A DNA stretch of 5,167 bases from Eubacteriales bacterium (GCA_029974855.1 JARKQO010000190.1:1-5167), one strand, 5' to 3'; positions 1 to 5,167 are shown, numbered from the stretch's first letter. Notes: generated by a model not told the origin, from the sequence alone. Made by a program: numbers and translations.

Positions 1-39
1 ATCCTCTCCAGCTTATCGCATCCCTTTTGTTTTGTCACC

Positions 40-51
40 CCAAAATTTTGG
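40..51. repeat. 12-bp perfect AT-centred palindrome
   Basis: CCAAAATTTTGG is a perfect inverted repeat with no spacer. It lies 56 nt upstream of the -35 box of the trmL promoter, in a stretch (1-107) that holds no convincing gene. A palindrome of this size could be an operator for a dimeric regulator acting on this promoter or on a divergent gene to the left. A purine-rich GGAGAGGA reading leftward at about 2-9 on the minus strand could be the ribosome binding site of such a gene, whose start would lie outside the window. A chance palindrome is equally possible. Confidence 0.25.
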
Positions 52-107
52 AAGCGAGAGAAAGCATGGCCGCTGCCCGGGCCTGGCGCATCCCAGAAAC
101 CCCGGCA

Positions 108-136
108 TTGAAATCCCCCTGCTTTCGCTGTACAAT
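108..136 (+). promoter_or_regulatory. SigA-type promoter for trmL
   Basis: A -35 box TTGAAA (108-113) is followed by a 17-nt spacer and a -10 box TACAAT (131-136). Each box differs from the housekeeping consensus at one position. Transcription would begin at about 143, giving a leader of about 25 nt that contains the AAAGGAG ribosome binding site at 155-161. The prediction rests on sequence alone but the match is good and well placed. Confidence 0.75.
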
Positions 137-168
137 AGAACCAGGCCACCAGCGAAAGGAGCCCCGGC

Positions 169-684
169 ATGCACATTGTCCTGGTTCATCCGGAAATTCC
201 CCAGAACACCGGGAACATCGCCCGCACCTGCGCGGCCACCGGCTCCACGCTGCACCTGGTCAAACCTTTGGGCTTTTCCCTGGAGGACCGCTACTTGAAG
301 CGGGCCGGCCTGGACTATTGGAGCCTGCTGCGCTACCACACCTACGACAGCTTTGAGGACCTGCTGGCGGCCTTCCCCAAGGCCCGGATGCATTTCCTTT
401 CCACCAAGGCCCCCCGGGCCTACACCGAGGCCCAGTACCAGCCGGAGGATTTTCTGGTGTTCGGCTGCGAAACCCGGGGGCTGCCGGAAAGCCTGCTTCA
501 GAAGGTCTATGACCGCTGTGTCCGCATTCCCATGGCCCCGGAGGCCCGCAGCCTGAATTTGAGCAATTCCGTGGCCATCGTGCTGTACGAGGCCCTTCGC
601 ACCCAGGGCTTCCCGGGCCTTCAGCAGGCCGGGGCCCTCACCGGCCGGGAGGATCCACAGGCCCCCTGGATGGATTCCCTTTGA
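169..684 (+). CDS. trmL: tRNA (cytidine/uridine(34)-2'-O)-methyltransferase, TrmL/CspR-like
   Basis: SPOUT-class (trefoil-knot) methyltransferase of 171 aa, close to the usual size of TrmL (YibK, CspR). Known members use S-adenosylmethionine to methylate the ribose 2'-O of the wobble nucleotide in tRNA-Leu isoacceptors and act as cytoplasmic dimers. The family motifs are intact: HPEIPQNTGNIART near the N-terminus (7-20, with the conserved N and R), VFGCETRGLP (97-106) and the knot motif from IPMAPEARSLNLSNS onward (120-144). The C-terminal 25 residues are a less conserved tail. The ATG start is supported by AAAGGAG 7 nt upstream and by the promoter just before it. The stop codon overlaps the putative TTG start of the next gene (TTGA), suggesting co-transcription and coupling. 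Identification is by recognised motifs and is strong. Substrate assignment follows the family. Confidence 0.95.
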   Translation: MHIVLVHPEIPQNTGNIARTCAATGSTLHLVKPLGFSLEDRYLKRAGLDYWSLLRYHTYDSFEDLLAAFPKARMHFLSTKAPRAYTEAQYQPEDFLVFGCETRGLPESLLQKVYDRCVRIPMAPEARSLNLSNSVAIVLYEALRTQGFPGLQQAGALTGREDPQAPWMDSL

Positions 685-1175
685 CAGATCGTTTTGATAT
701 GGAAAGGCGCATGCCGGGAAAGGATGGAGGAAGCTTGGAGCAGAACACGCGGGTTTTTCAAAACCCCTATAGCGATCCCGGGCAGTTCCAGGGGTATCCC
801 CCCCAGGAATGGGACGGACAGCCCGGCTTGGACGATCCCTCCCAGGGCTATGACCCGGCCCTCTATGGGCAGCAGCCGGACCTGCTCCCCGGGGAGGAAG
901 GCTATGCCCCGGAGTATGACGGGGAATACGACCCCGACTACGACGGGGACGAAGAAGGCTACGACGAATTTCAGGACGAGGACTACTCGGTCTACCAGGA
1001 CGAGAAGGACAACACCCACCGCTTTCACCTGGCCATGAACGTGTTCGATACCGCCAGCGTGCTGGCGGGGATCGTGGTGATCTTCGCCCTCTCGGCCATC
1101 ATTTTCAGCCTGATCTCCTGGGTGCGCACGGACATCACCCACTCCTTCGTGATTTTGCAAAACCGCATTCAATAG
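681..1175 (+). CDS. acidic, tyrosine-rich single-pass membrane protein of unknown function
   Basis: I do not recognise this protein. Read from TTG at 681 it has 164 residues. The N-terminal two thirds are hydrophilic, rich in Pro, Gln, Gly and Tyr. Residues about 70-110 are strongly acidic with recurring Tyr-Asp/Gly steps (for example PEYDGEYDPDYDGDEEGYDEF), so this part is probably disordered. One strong hydrophobic segment (about 126-148) is followed by a short 16-residue tail, resembling a tail-anchored protein. There is no signal peptide. The start is uncertain. TTG 681 overlaps the trmL stop but has no close ribosome binding site. In-frame ATG 711 has GGAAAGG 3 nt upstream, and TTG 735 has GGAGG 4 nt upstream. 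Any of these keeps the acidic and membrane parts. The long open frame, biased composition and position inside a unidirectional cluster support a real gene. A frame-shadow reading on the other strand (621-1310) looks spurious. Confidence 0.8.
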   Translation: MTDRFDMERRMPGKDGGSLEQNTRVFQNPYSDPGQFQGYPPQEWDGQPGLDDPSQGYDPALYGQQPDLLPGEEGYAPEYDGEYDPDYDGDEEGYDEFQDEDYSVYQDEKDNTHRFHLAMNVFDTASVLAGIVVIFALSAIIFSLISWVRTDITHSFVILQNRIQ

Positions 1176-1269
1176 CGGGGTATTCCCGCCGCCGGGGCTG
1201 CGCACACTAGCAAAGAAATTCCCGGCAGAAAGGCCTTTCCCTCGCAAGGATGGGATCAAAAGGTGAACC

Positions 1270-1908
1270 ATGGCGCAGCCCTCCTTACAGCAGTTCCAGC
1301 GGGAATGCACCCGCTTCTTTCACACCCTTTGGGCCGGGGACGCCAAGCCCCTGGTGTTTGGTGACGGCTGCCGCAGCCAACCCGTGCTGATGCTCATCGG
1401 CGAGGCCCCGGGAGAGCAGGAGGCCTTACAAGGTAAGCCCTTTGTGGGCAAGGCCGGCAAAAACCTGGACGCGTTTTTGGAGGTGATAGGCCTCGCCCGG
1501 GGGGACATCTACCTCTCCAACGTGGTAAAGGTCCGCCCCTCCAAGCGCAGCCCCGCGGGCCGCATTGTGAACCGCCCCCCCACCAAGGAGGAGGTGGAGC
1601 TTTTTTTGCCCTGGCTGATGCGGGAAATCTCCTTGGTAAAGCCCTCGGCTTTGGTGACATTAGGCAATGTGGCCTTGCACGCCTTTTTGCCCAAGGGTCA
1701 AACTATCGGCGGGTGCCATGGCCAGTGGCACCGGGCCGTGGTGCGCCCGCCCCAGGGGGAGGCCGTGACCTTGCCCCTGTTCGCCCTGTACCACCCCGCC
1801 TCGGTGATCTACCGGGCGGCCCTCAAAGACGAGTACCAGCGAGATATGGAGCGCCTGCGGGATTCCCTGCGCCTGCCCAAGCCCCAGGACCCGACAATTG
1901 GGGAATAA
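1270..1908 (+). CDS. uracil-DNA glycosylase superfamily protein (family 4-like, lacking Fe-S cysteines)
   Basis: 212-aa protein of the uracil-DNA glycosylase superfamily, expected to excise uracil from DNA and start base-excision repair. Visible motifs are the family 4-type motif GEAPGEQEALQGKPFVGKAG (44-63), NVVKVRPSKRSP (84-95), a central LVTLGNVALHAF segment (128-139), and the C-terminal HPAS motif (175-178) that contacts DNA and uracil. Classic family 4 enzymes hold a 4Fe-4S cluster through four cysteines, including one directly after the NVVK segment and one in the EI..C.PYL segment. Here those positions are Val88 and about Phe112 (ELFLPWL), and the only cysteines are at 13, 34 and 149. 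From memory, many clostridial homologues share this cluster-free form, so it is probably a stable subfamily, not decay. The start is supported by AAAAGG (1258-1263) 6 nt upstream of ATG. The gene lies 94 nt after its neighbour with no clear promoter or terminator between. Fold assignment is strong; activity is inferred. Confidence 0.88.
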   Translation: MAQPSLQQFQRECTRFFHTLWAGDAKPLVFGDGCRSQPVLMLIGEAPGEQEALQGKPFVGKAGKNLDAFLEVIGLARGDIYLSNVVKVRPSKRSPAGRIVNRPPTKEEVELFLPWLMREISLVKPSALVTLGNVALHAFLPKGQTIGGCHGQWHRAVVRPPQGEAVTLPLFALYHPASVIYRAALKDEYQRDMERLRDSLRLPKPQDPTIGE

Positions 1909-1933
1909 AATTGTATCTTTCGCGCCATTTTGC

Positions 1934-1962
1934 GAGACAAATCCCCTCCCGTTTGCTATGAT
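1934..1962 (+). promoter_or_regulatory. promoter of the nfeD-floA block, extended -10
   Basis: The -10 box TATGAT (1957-1962) is preceded by TG at 1954-1955, the extended -10 form. A partial -35 box, GAGACA (1934-1939, four of six consensus positions), lies 17 nt upstream. Transcription would start at about 1969. It sits in the 104-nt gap between the glycosylase gene and nfeD, and separates the left block from the right block. I see no terminator between the two blocks, so readthrough from the left remains possible. Confidence 0.62.
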
Positions 1963-1995
1963 AGGATCAGGCAAGGCTTCATCCTACGGAAGCGG

Positions 1996-2007
1996 AAGGA
2001 GAGGTGG
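1996..2007 (+). promoter_or_regulatory. ribosome binding region deciding the nfeD start
   Basis: AAGGAG (1996-2001) runs into AGGTGG (2002-2007). For ATG 2013 these give spacings of 11 and 5 nt. For the upstream in-frame GTG at 2004, AAGGAG ends only 2 nt before the codon, which is too close, and AGGTGG overlaps it. The ATG is therefore preferred. The two alternatives differ by three residues. Confidence 0.6.
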
Positions 2008-2012
2008 CAGGA

Positions 2013-2519
2013 ATGGCTGAGCTGATATCGGCGAATCTATCCATTATACTGTGCTTTTTGTTTGGAATCGGACTGCTGATGGTGGAGGTGTTCATGCCCG
2101 GCTTCGGGCTCCCGGGCCTGTCCGGCATCGCGCTGGAGATCATCGCCATCGTGCTGGTGTACACCAACTACGGCGGCCTGGCCGCTTTGGGCATGACCTT
2201 GGTGATCCTGGCGGTGATCGGCATCACCATCTCCGTAGCCCTGCGCTCCGCCAGCCGGGGGCGGCTGTCCAAAACCTCTTTGATCCTCAAGGACCGGGAA
2301 ACTCCGGCGGAGGGCTACACCGCCTCCTCGGACATGGAGGTGTTTTTGGGCAAGGAAGGCCGCACCACCACCATCCTGCGGCCCACGGGCATGGCGGAGT
2401 TTGACGGCGTGAAGCTGAACGTGGTGGCCGACGGGGAATACATCCCCCAGGATACCCCCGTGCGGGTGGACCACGTGGAGGGTTACCGCATTGTGGTGCG
2501 CAGAGTGACCGGGGCCTGA
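2013..2519 (+). CDS. short NfeD-like membrane protein
   Basis: 168-aa NfeD-family protein, the usual genetic and physical partner of bacterial flotillins in membrane microdomains. Three hydrophobic segments (about 9-27, 33-51 and 54-77) form a membrane domain containing the typical turn [14 protein letters not shown] (25-38). After a hydrophilic linker comes a C-terminal OB-fold domain (about 110-165), recognisable from [17 protein letters not shown] (116-132) and [11 protein letters not shown] near the end. The N-terminal ClpP-like serine protease domain found in long NfeD proteins, such as the one next to floA in Bacillus subtilis (YqeZ), is absent, so this is the short form without proteolytic activity. 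It is first in a run with floA 65 nt downstream, under its own predicted promoter. An in-frame GTG at 2004 is a weaker alternative start. Family assignment is strong. Its precise role (assisting flotillin assembly) is inferred from family knowledge. Confidence 0.92.
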   Translation: MAELISANLSIILCFLFGIGLLMVEVFMPGFGLPGLSGIALEIIAIVLVYTNYGGLAALGMTLVILAVIGITISVALRSASRGRLSKTSLILKDRETPAEGYTASSDMEVFLGKEGRTTTILRPTGMAEFDGVKLNVVADGEYIPQDTPVRVDHVEGYRIVVRRVTGA

Positions 2520-2542
2520 GGGCCCGGGGCCCTTCAAGGCCC
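2519..2542 (+). repeat. overlapping GC-rich inverted repeats between nfeD and floA
   Basis: Two mutually exclusive small stems can be drawn just after the nfeD stop: AGGGCC (2519-2524) with GGCCCT (2528-2533), and GGGCC (2527-2531) with GGCCC (2538-2542). No T-run follows, so this is not an intrinsic terminator. It might tune readthrough or protect the mRNA end, or be incidental in GC-rich DNA. Confidence 0.25.
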
Positions 2543-2584
2543 GTACCCTGTTTACTCCATCATACCAGAAGGAGGGATATCATC

Positions 2585-3655
2585 ATGTCTGTTCACGGTC
2601 TGTACGCATCCCTACTCTCCTCCGCCAATAACTACGGTGGCTCTATTGGCGAAACTCCCCTGATTTGGATCATCCTGATAATCCTGCTGGCCATTATCCT
2701 GGTGGCGGTGTTCCTGCGCTTTGTGCCCGTGGGCCTGTGGATCACCTCCATGGCCGCCGGGGTCCACGTCAGCATCAGCTCCCTCATCGGCATGCGCCTG
2801 CGCCGCATCGAGCCCAAGCGCCTGGTGGAGCCGCTGATCAAGGCCCGCAAGGCCGGCCTGGACGTCACCCTCTCCAAGCTGGAAACCCACTTCCTGGCGG
2901 GCGGCAATGTGGACCGGGTCATCAACGCGTTGATCGCCGCCCAGCGCTCCAACATCGAAATGCCCTTTGAAAAGGCCTCCGCCATCGACCTGGCCGGCCG
3001 GGACGTGCTCCAGGCCGTGCAGATGAGCGTAACCCCCAAGGTCATCGAGACCCCGGTGGTGGCCGCCATCGCCAAGGACGGCATCGAACTGCGGGCCAAG
3101 GCCCGGGTCACCGTGCGCACCAACATCGAGCGCCTGGTGGGCGGCGCGGGAGAGGAAACGGTCATCGCCCGGGTGGGCGAGGGCATCGTCACCACCGTAG
3201 GCTCCAGCGAAAGCCACAAGCAGGTGCTGGAGAACCCGGATTCCATCAGCCGCACCGTGCTCAACAAGGGCCTGGACGCGGGCACCGCCTTTGAGATTCT
3301 TTCCATCGACATCGCCGACGTGGACGTGGGCCGCAACATCGGCGCGCAACTGCAAATGGACCAGGCCGAGGCGGACCGCCGCATCGCCCAGGCCCGGGCC
3401 GAGGAGCGCCGCGCCATGGCCGTGGCCCACGAGCAGGAGATGAAGGCCGCCGTCCAGGAGATGCGGGCCCGGGTGGTGGAGGCCGAGGCGGAGGTGCCCA
3501 AGGCTATCGCCGCCGCCCTACGGGAGGGTAAGCTGGGCGTGATGGACTATTACCAGATGCAAAACGTGATGGCGGATACCAGCATGCGGGACGGCATTGC
3601 CAAGGCCAGCGCCCCCGCCCTCTCCCCGGATGTCCAGCACCCTGAAAAGAAGTAA
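2585..3655 (+). CDS. floA: flotillin-like protein FloA
   Basis: 356-aa SPFH/flotillin-like scaffold protein that in Bacillus organises functional membrane microdomains and affects membrane fluidity and the assembly of signalling and secretion proteins. A membrane segment (about 25-44) is followed by a second hydrophobic stretch, [20 protein letters not shown] (45-64). The SPFH region carries near-invariant FloA stretches: [53 protein letters not shown] and [17 protein letters not shown]. Residues 259-312 form the Glu/Ala-rich coiled coil used in oligomerisation ([20 protein letters not shown] and EAEAEVPKA), followed by [16 protein letters not shown]. The ATG has an ideal AAGGAGG (2569-2575) at 9 nt. 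Compared with B. subtilis FloA (331 aa), it has about 20 extra residues before the membrane segment, rich in Ser, Gly and Asn. The gene sits between nfeD and a membrane-anchored unknown protein. Identification is very strong. Confidence 0.97.
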   Translation: MSVHGLYASLLSSANNYGGSIGETPLIWIILIILLAIILVAVFLRFVPVGLWITSMAAGVHVSISSLIGMRLRRIEPKRLVEPLIKARKAGLDVTLSKLETHFLAGGNVDRVINALIAAQRSNIEMPFEKASAIDLAGRDVLQAVQMSVTPKVIETPVVAAIAKDGIELRAKARVTVRTNIERLVGGAGEETVIARVGEGIVTTVGSSESHKQVLENPDSISRTVLNKGLDAGTAFEILSIDIADVDVGRNIGAQLQMDQAEADRRIAQARAEERRAMAVAHEQEMKAAVQEMRARVVEAEAEVPKAIAAALREGKLGVMDYYQMQNVMADTSMRDGIAKASAPALSPDVQHPEKK

Positions 3656-3711
3656 GCGGCCGGGGCGGGGCGCCAAGACCCCCCCTTTAACCCAGTGAAT
3701 TTAAAACCCCG

Positions 3712-3720
3712 AAAAGGAGG
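3712..3720 (+). promoter_or_regulatory. ribosome binding site fixing the start of the proline-rich protein gene
   Basis: AAAAGGAGG ends 7 nt before ATG 3728. The open frame extends upstream to a GTG at 3695, but that codon lies before this site and has no ribosome binding site of its own. The ATG is therefore the start, removing 11 residues from the longest possible reading. Confidence 0.8.
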
Positions 3721-3727
3721 CGCAACC

Positions 3728-4255
3728 ATGGAAGGCTTATGGAGCTTGTTGGTGTTATTGGGCGTGGTGGCGTCGGTGATTCAAAAGTTCAAAAAAGGGC
3801 AGCCCCAAAAGGGGCAAAAAAGCGCCTCTTCGCCCCAGCGTGCCGGGAGTTCCGGGAGCGCCGGAAACGCCGGAAGCCCCTGGCGGCAGATGCTGCCCCC
3901 GGACCCCTTCGATCCTACATCCTGGGGCACGTTCTTTGAGCAAGCGCGGCAGCAGGCCGCCCCGGCCCCGGTGGCCGACCCCCCCGCTCCCCCTCCTCCG
4001 CCGTCCCGGGAGTATTCCCCTGGCTTGGAGGGACGATCTTTGGAGTGGGGCAGCCTATCCACCGAGGGCATGGACACCTGCGACCCCAGCCTGGGCCATT
4101 CCCGGCCTTCCGTCCAAATGGAAGAGTACGTCGCTGCGGAACCTATCCCCGTCAGCGCCTTTTCCCTTTCCTTCACCCCCGACGCCTTGGCGCAGGGGAT
4201 CATCATGAACGAAATCCTCACCCGGCCCAGCCAGCGGAAAAGGGGCTGGCGGTAG
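3728..4255 (+). CDS. N-terminally membrane-anchored, proline-rich protein of unknown function
   Basis: 175-aa protein without a recognised enzymatic domain. It begins with one hydrophobic segment (about 3-18, LWSLLVLLGVVASVIQ) followed at once by basic residues (KFKKGQPQKGQK). This is a signal-anchor with the bulk of the protein probably cytoplasmic. Next is a low-complexity Ser/Gly/Asn stretch (33-50), a WRQMLPPDPFDP segment (52-63), an Ala/Pro-rich linker (78-93), a polar region with SLEWGSLSTEGMDTCDPSLGH (104-124), and a short C-terminal helix-like motif, ALAQGIIMNEILTRP (153-167), with a basic tail. I recall similar terminal (I/V)(I/V)..SEIL..P motifs in small membrane-anchored proteins from other bacteria, but cannot name the family. 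It lies 72 nt after floA and 1 nt before the regulator gene, so a role with the flotillin or the regulator is plausible but unproven. No terminator with a proper T-run is seen between it and floA. Confidence 0.85.
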   Translation: MEGLWSLLVLLGVVASVIQKFKKGQPQKGQKSASSPQRAGSSGSAGNAGSPWRQMLPPDPFDPTSWGTFFEQARQQAAPAPVADPPAPPPPPSREYSPGLEGRSLEWGSLSTEGMDTCDPSLGHSRPSVQMEEYVAAEPIPVSAFSLSFTPDALAQGIIMNEILTRPSQRKRGWR

Positions 4256-4256
4256 T

Positions 4257-5009
4257 ATGGAAAAGCTGCGGGTGCTGATCGCCGACGACGATCCCGCCAT
4301 GCGGAGCATTCTGGGGCGCATGGTGGCCAAGGTCCAGGGCTGCCAGCTGGTGGGGGAGGCGGCAGACGGCCAACAGGCCCTGGAGCTGCTGGAGCTGCAC
4401 AAGCCCCACCTGGTGTTTCTGGACATCGAAATGCCCGGGGCTACCGGCCTGGAATGCGCCCGCATCATCCAGGACCTGGACCCCTCCATCCGCATCGTCT
4501 TTGCCACAGCCCACGAGGCCTATATGGGCGAAGCCTTTGAGGTCTACGCCTTCGACTATCTGGTGAAGCCCTTCAAGATGGAGCGGGTGATCCAGACCTT
4601 GGAGCGGGCCCGGGATCGGGCCTCCCTGCTGAACTGCCAGCCCGTCGCCGCCAGCCTCCCCGGCGGAACCAAGGCCATCCCCGGCCGCATGATGCTCCAT
4701 CACCGGGGCGGCGTCAGCTTCCTGGACCTGAAGGACATCCTTCTGATCCAGCGGGAGGACCGGGCCACCGTGCTCTATACCCTGGGCGAGGGCCGCTATG
4801 TTACCGCCGACACCCTGGCCGATATGGAGGAGCGCCTCCACAGCGACGCCTTTTTCCGCTGCCACAAGAGCTACATCATCAACCTCAACCACGTCAGGGA
4901 CATTACCCCCTACGGCCGCTGGACCTATGTGGTGCGCATGAACGGCACCCCCCACGACGCCCTCATCACCCACCAGAAGTTCGAGGAGCTGGAGCGGATG
5001 TTTCGGTAG
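4257..5009 (+). CDS. LytTR-family response regulator
   Basis: 250-aa two-component response regulator with a receiver domain and a LytTR DNA-binding domain, the AlgR/AgrA/LytR architecture. The receiver (about 4-120) has the acidic pocket D10-D11-D12, phospho-acceptor D56 (in VFLDIEMPG), the conserved switch T84 in VFATAH, and K104 in YLVKPF. All catalytic residues are present, so phosphorylation should be possible. A linker (about 121-142) leads to the LytTR domain (about 144-249), with the signature stretch FFRCHKSYIINLNHV (199-213) and the final KFEELERMF. It should bind DNA direct repeats and activate transcription. The ATG lies 1 nt after the preceding stop, with GGAAAAGGGG (4236-4245) 11 nt upstream, indicating translational coupling. 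No histidine kinase lies in the window, so the partner is elsewhere or just beyond it. No clear LytTR-type target repeats were found upstream of nfeD. Family assignment is very strong; the target genes are unknown. Confidence 0.96.
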   Translation: MEKLRVLIADDDPAMRSILGRMVAKVQGCQLVGEAADGQQALELLELHKPHLVFLDIEMPGATGLECARIIQDLDPSIRIVFATAHEAYMGEAFEVYAFDYLVKPFKMERVIQTLERARDRASLLNCQPVAASLPGGTKAIPGRMMLHHRGGVSFLDLKDILLIQREDRATVLYTLGEGRYVTADTLADMEERLHSDAFFRCHKSYIINLNHVRDITPYGRWTYVVRMNGTPHDALITHQKFEELERMFR

Positions 5010-5027
5010 GGGACGGGGGGGAGGACG

Positions 5028-5102
5028 TTAGGGGCTGCGCCCCTAAGACCCTGCCCAGGGACTTCGTCCCTGGACCCATCATGGACCGCGTTGCACGCGG
5101 TC
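5028..5102 (+). repeat. tandem array of three 8-bp-stem, 3-nt-loop hairpins (REP-like)
   Basis: Three perfect inverted repeats occur in a row. Arms TTAGGGGC/GCCCCTAA are at 5028-5035 and 5039-5046, arms CCAGGGAC/GTCCCTGG at 5055-5062 and 5066-5073, and arms GACCGCGT/ACGCGGTC at 5084-5091 and 5095-5102. Each has a 3-nt loop (TGC, TTC, TGC). Stem starts are 27 and 29 nt apart, and GACCC follows each of the first two. The third stem ends directly where the terminator begins. No T-run follows any of them. The layout resembles intergenic palindromic elements of the REP type. It could stabilise the mRNA 3' end or be a small non-autonomous mobile element. I believe similar units recur in related genomes, but cannot confirm this here. 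Confidence 0.7.
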
Positions 5103-5143
5103 AAAAGAGCCGTTGATCCAGAAAAGGACCAACGGCTCTTTTT
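5103..5143 (+). terminator. strong intrinsic terminator closing the nfeD-floA-regulator block
   Basis: A 17-bp stem pairs 5103-5119 (AAAAGAGCCGTTGATCC) with 5126-5142 around the loop AGAAAA. It has a single A/C mismatch near the loop. The 3' arm ends in TTTTT (5139-5143). In the opposite direction the stem is followed by TTTT, so it may also stop transcription arriving from the right. It lies 93 nt after the regulator stop codon. The remaining 24 nt of the window contain nothing recognisable. Confidence 0.9.
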
Positions 5144-5167
5144 AACCTTGCCGATTTGCTATTTCAA

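Noticed and set aside
1175..1189. Hairpin GCGGG/CCCGC just after the acidic membrane protein gene
   Set aside because: The stem is only 5 bp and no T-run follows, so it is not a credible terminator.
621..1310. Long open frame on the minus strand (229 codons)
   Set aside because: It overlaps three + strand genes, has a low-complexity Val/Gly/His-rich translation typical of an antisense reading of GC-rich coding DNA, and lies antisense to the better-supported acidic membrane protein.
1894..1914. Inverted repeat ACAATT/AATTGT at the end of the glycosylase gene
   Set aside because: Six AT-rich pairs with a 9-nt loop spanning the stop codon and no proper T-run make it too weak to be a terminator.
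2612..3501. Two long minus-strand open frames opposite floA (272 and 289 codons)
   Set aside because: They are antisense shadows of floA, which is certain. Their His/Gly/Ala- or Arg/Ser/Met-rich translations show no domain and they have no ribosome binding sites.
3662..3688. G-run/C-run potential stem followed by TTT after floA
   Set aside because: Pairing relies on homopolymer runs with unclear register and only three Ts, so at most a weak attenuator. A downstream gene with a good ribosome binding site continues in the same direction.
4218..4973. Long minus-strand open frame opposite the LytTR regulator
   Set aside because: It is antisense to a confidently identified gene and has a biased, domain-free translation.
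5024..5032. GACGTTAGG resembles a LytTR half-site, as does GCCGTTGAT at 5109-5117
   Set aside because: The copies are 85 nt apart, not at the roughly two-helical-turn spacing expected of LytTR targets. They lie in hairpin and terminator sequence downstream of the gene, so the matches are probably chance.
5028..5102. Possible CRISPR array reading of the regularly spaced repeats
   Set aside because: The units share geometry but not sequence, the spacers are 8-10 nt, and no cas genes are present.

Overview
The window is GC-rich and all six genes lie on the + strand. It looks like chromosome from a low-to-moderate-complexity Firmicutes genome, most likely a GC-rich Clostridia (Oscillospirales-like) gut bacterium. 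The reasons are strong AAGGAGG-type ribosome binding sites, SigA-type promoters, a FloA-type flotillin, a LytTR response regulator and a clostridial-type uracil-DNA glycosylase. Lineage is inferred from gene content and style, not from a marker gene.

Left block (about 108-1908). A good SigA promoter (TTGAAA, 17 nt, TACAAT) drives a TrmL-type tRNA wobble 2'-O-methyltransferase. Its stop codon overlaps the putative TTG start of an unrecognised, very acidic, tyrosine-rich protein with one C-terminal membrane segment. After a 94-nt gap comes a uracil-DNA glycosylase-superfamily protein that lacks the usual iron-sulfur cysteines. These genes look like ordinary housekeeping plus one unknown membrane protein.

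Right block (about 1934-5143). A second promoter (GAGACA, 17 nt, TATGAT with an extended -10 TG) precedes four co-directional genes: a short NfeD-like membrane protein, the flotillin-like protein FloA, a membrane-anchored proline-rich protein of unknown function, and a LytTR-family response regulator. The regulator starts 1 nt after its upstream neighbour. A strong intrinsic terminator closes the block. NfeD and flotillin are established partners in membrane microdomains. The presence of a LytTR regulator without a sensor kinase in the same apparent operon is the most interesting contextual feature.

Between the last stop codon and the terminator lie three near-identically built hairpins (each 8-bp perfect stem, 3-nt loop) at 27-29 nt spacing. 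They look like a REP-like intergenic palindromic element. I see no transposase, CRISPR array, tRNA, rRNA, phage gene or obvious defence system. The window is mostly conventional, with a few points worth checking.
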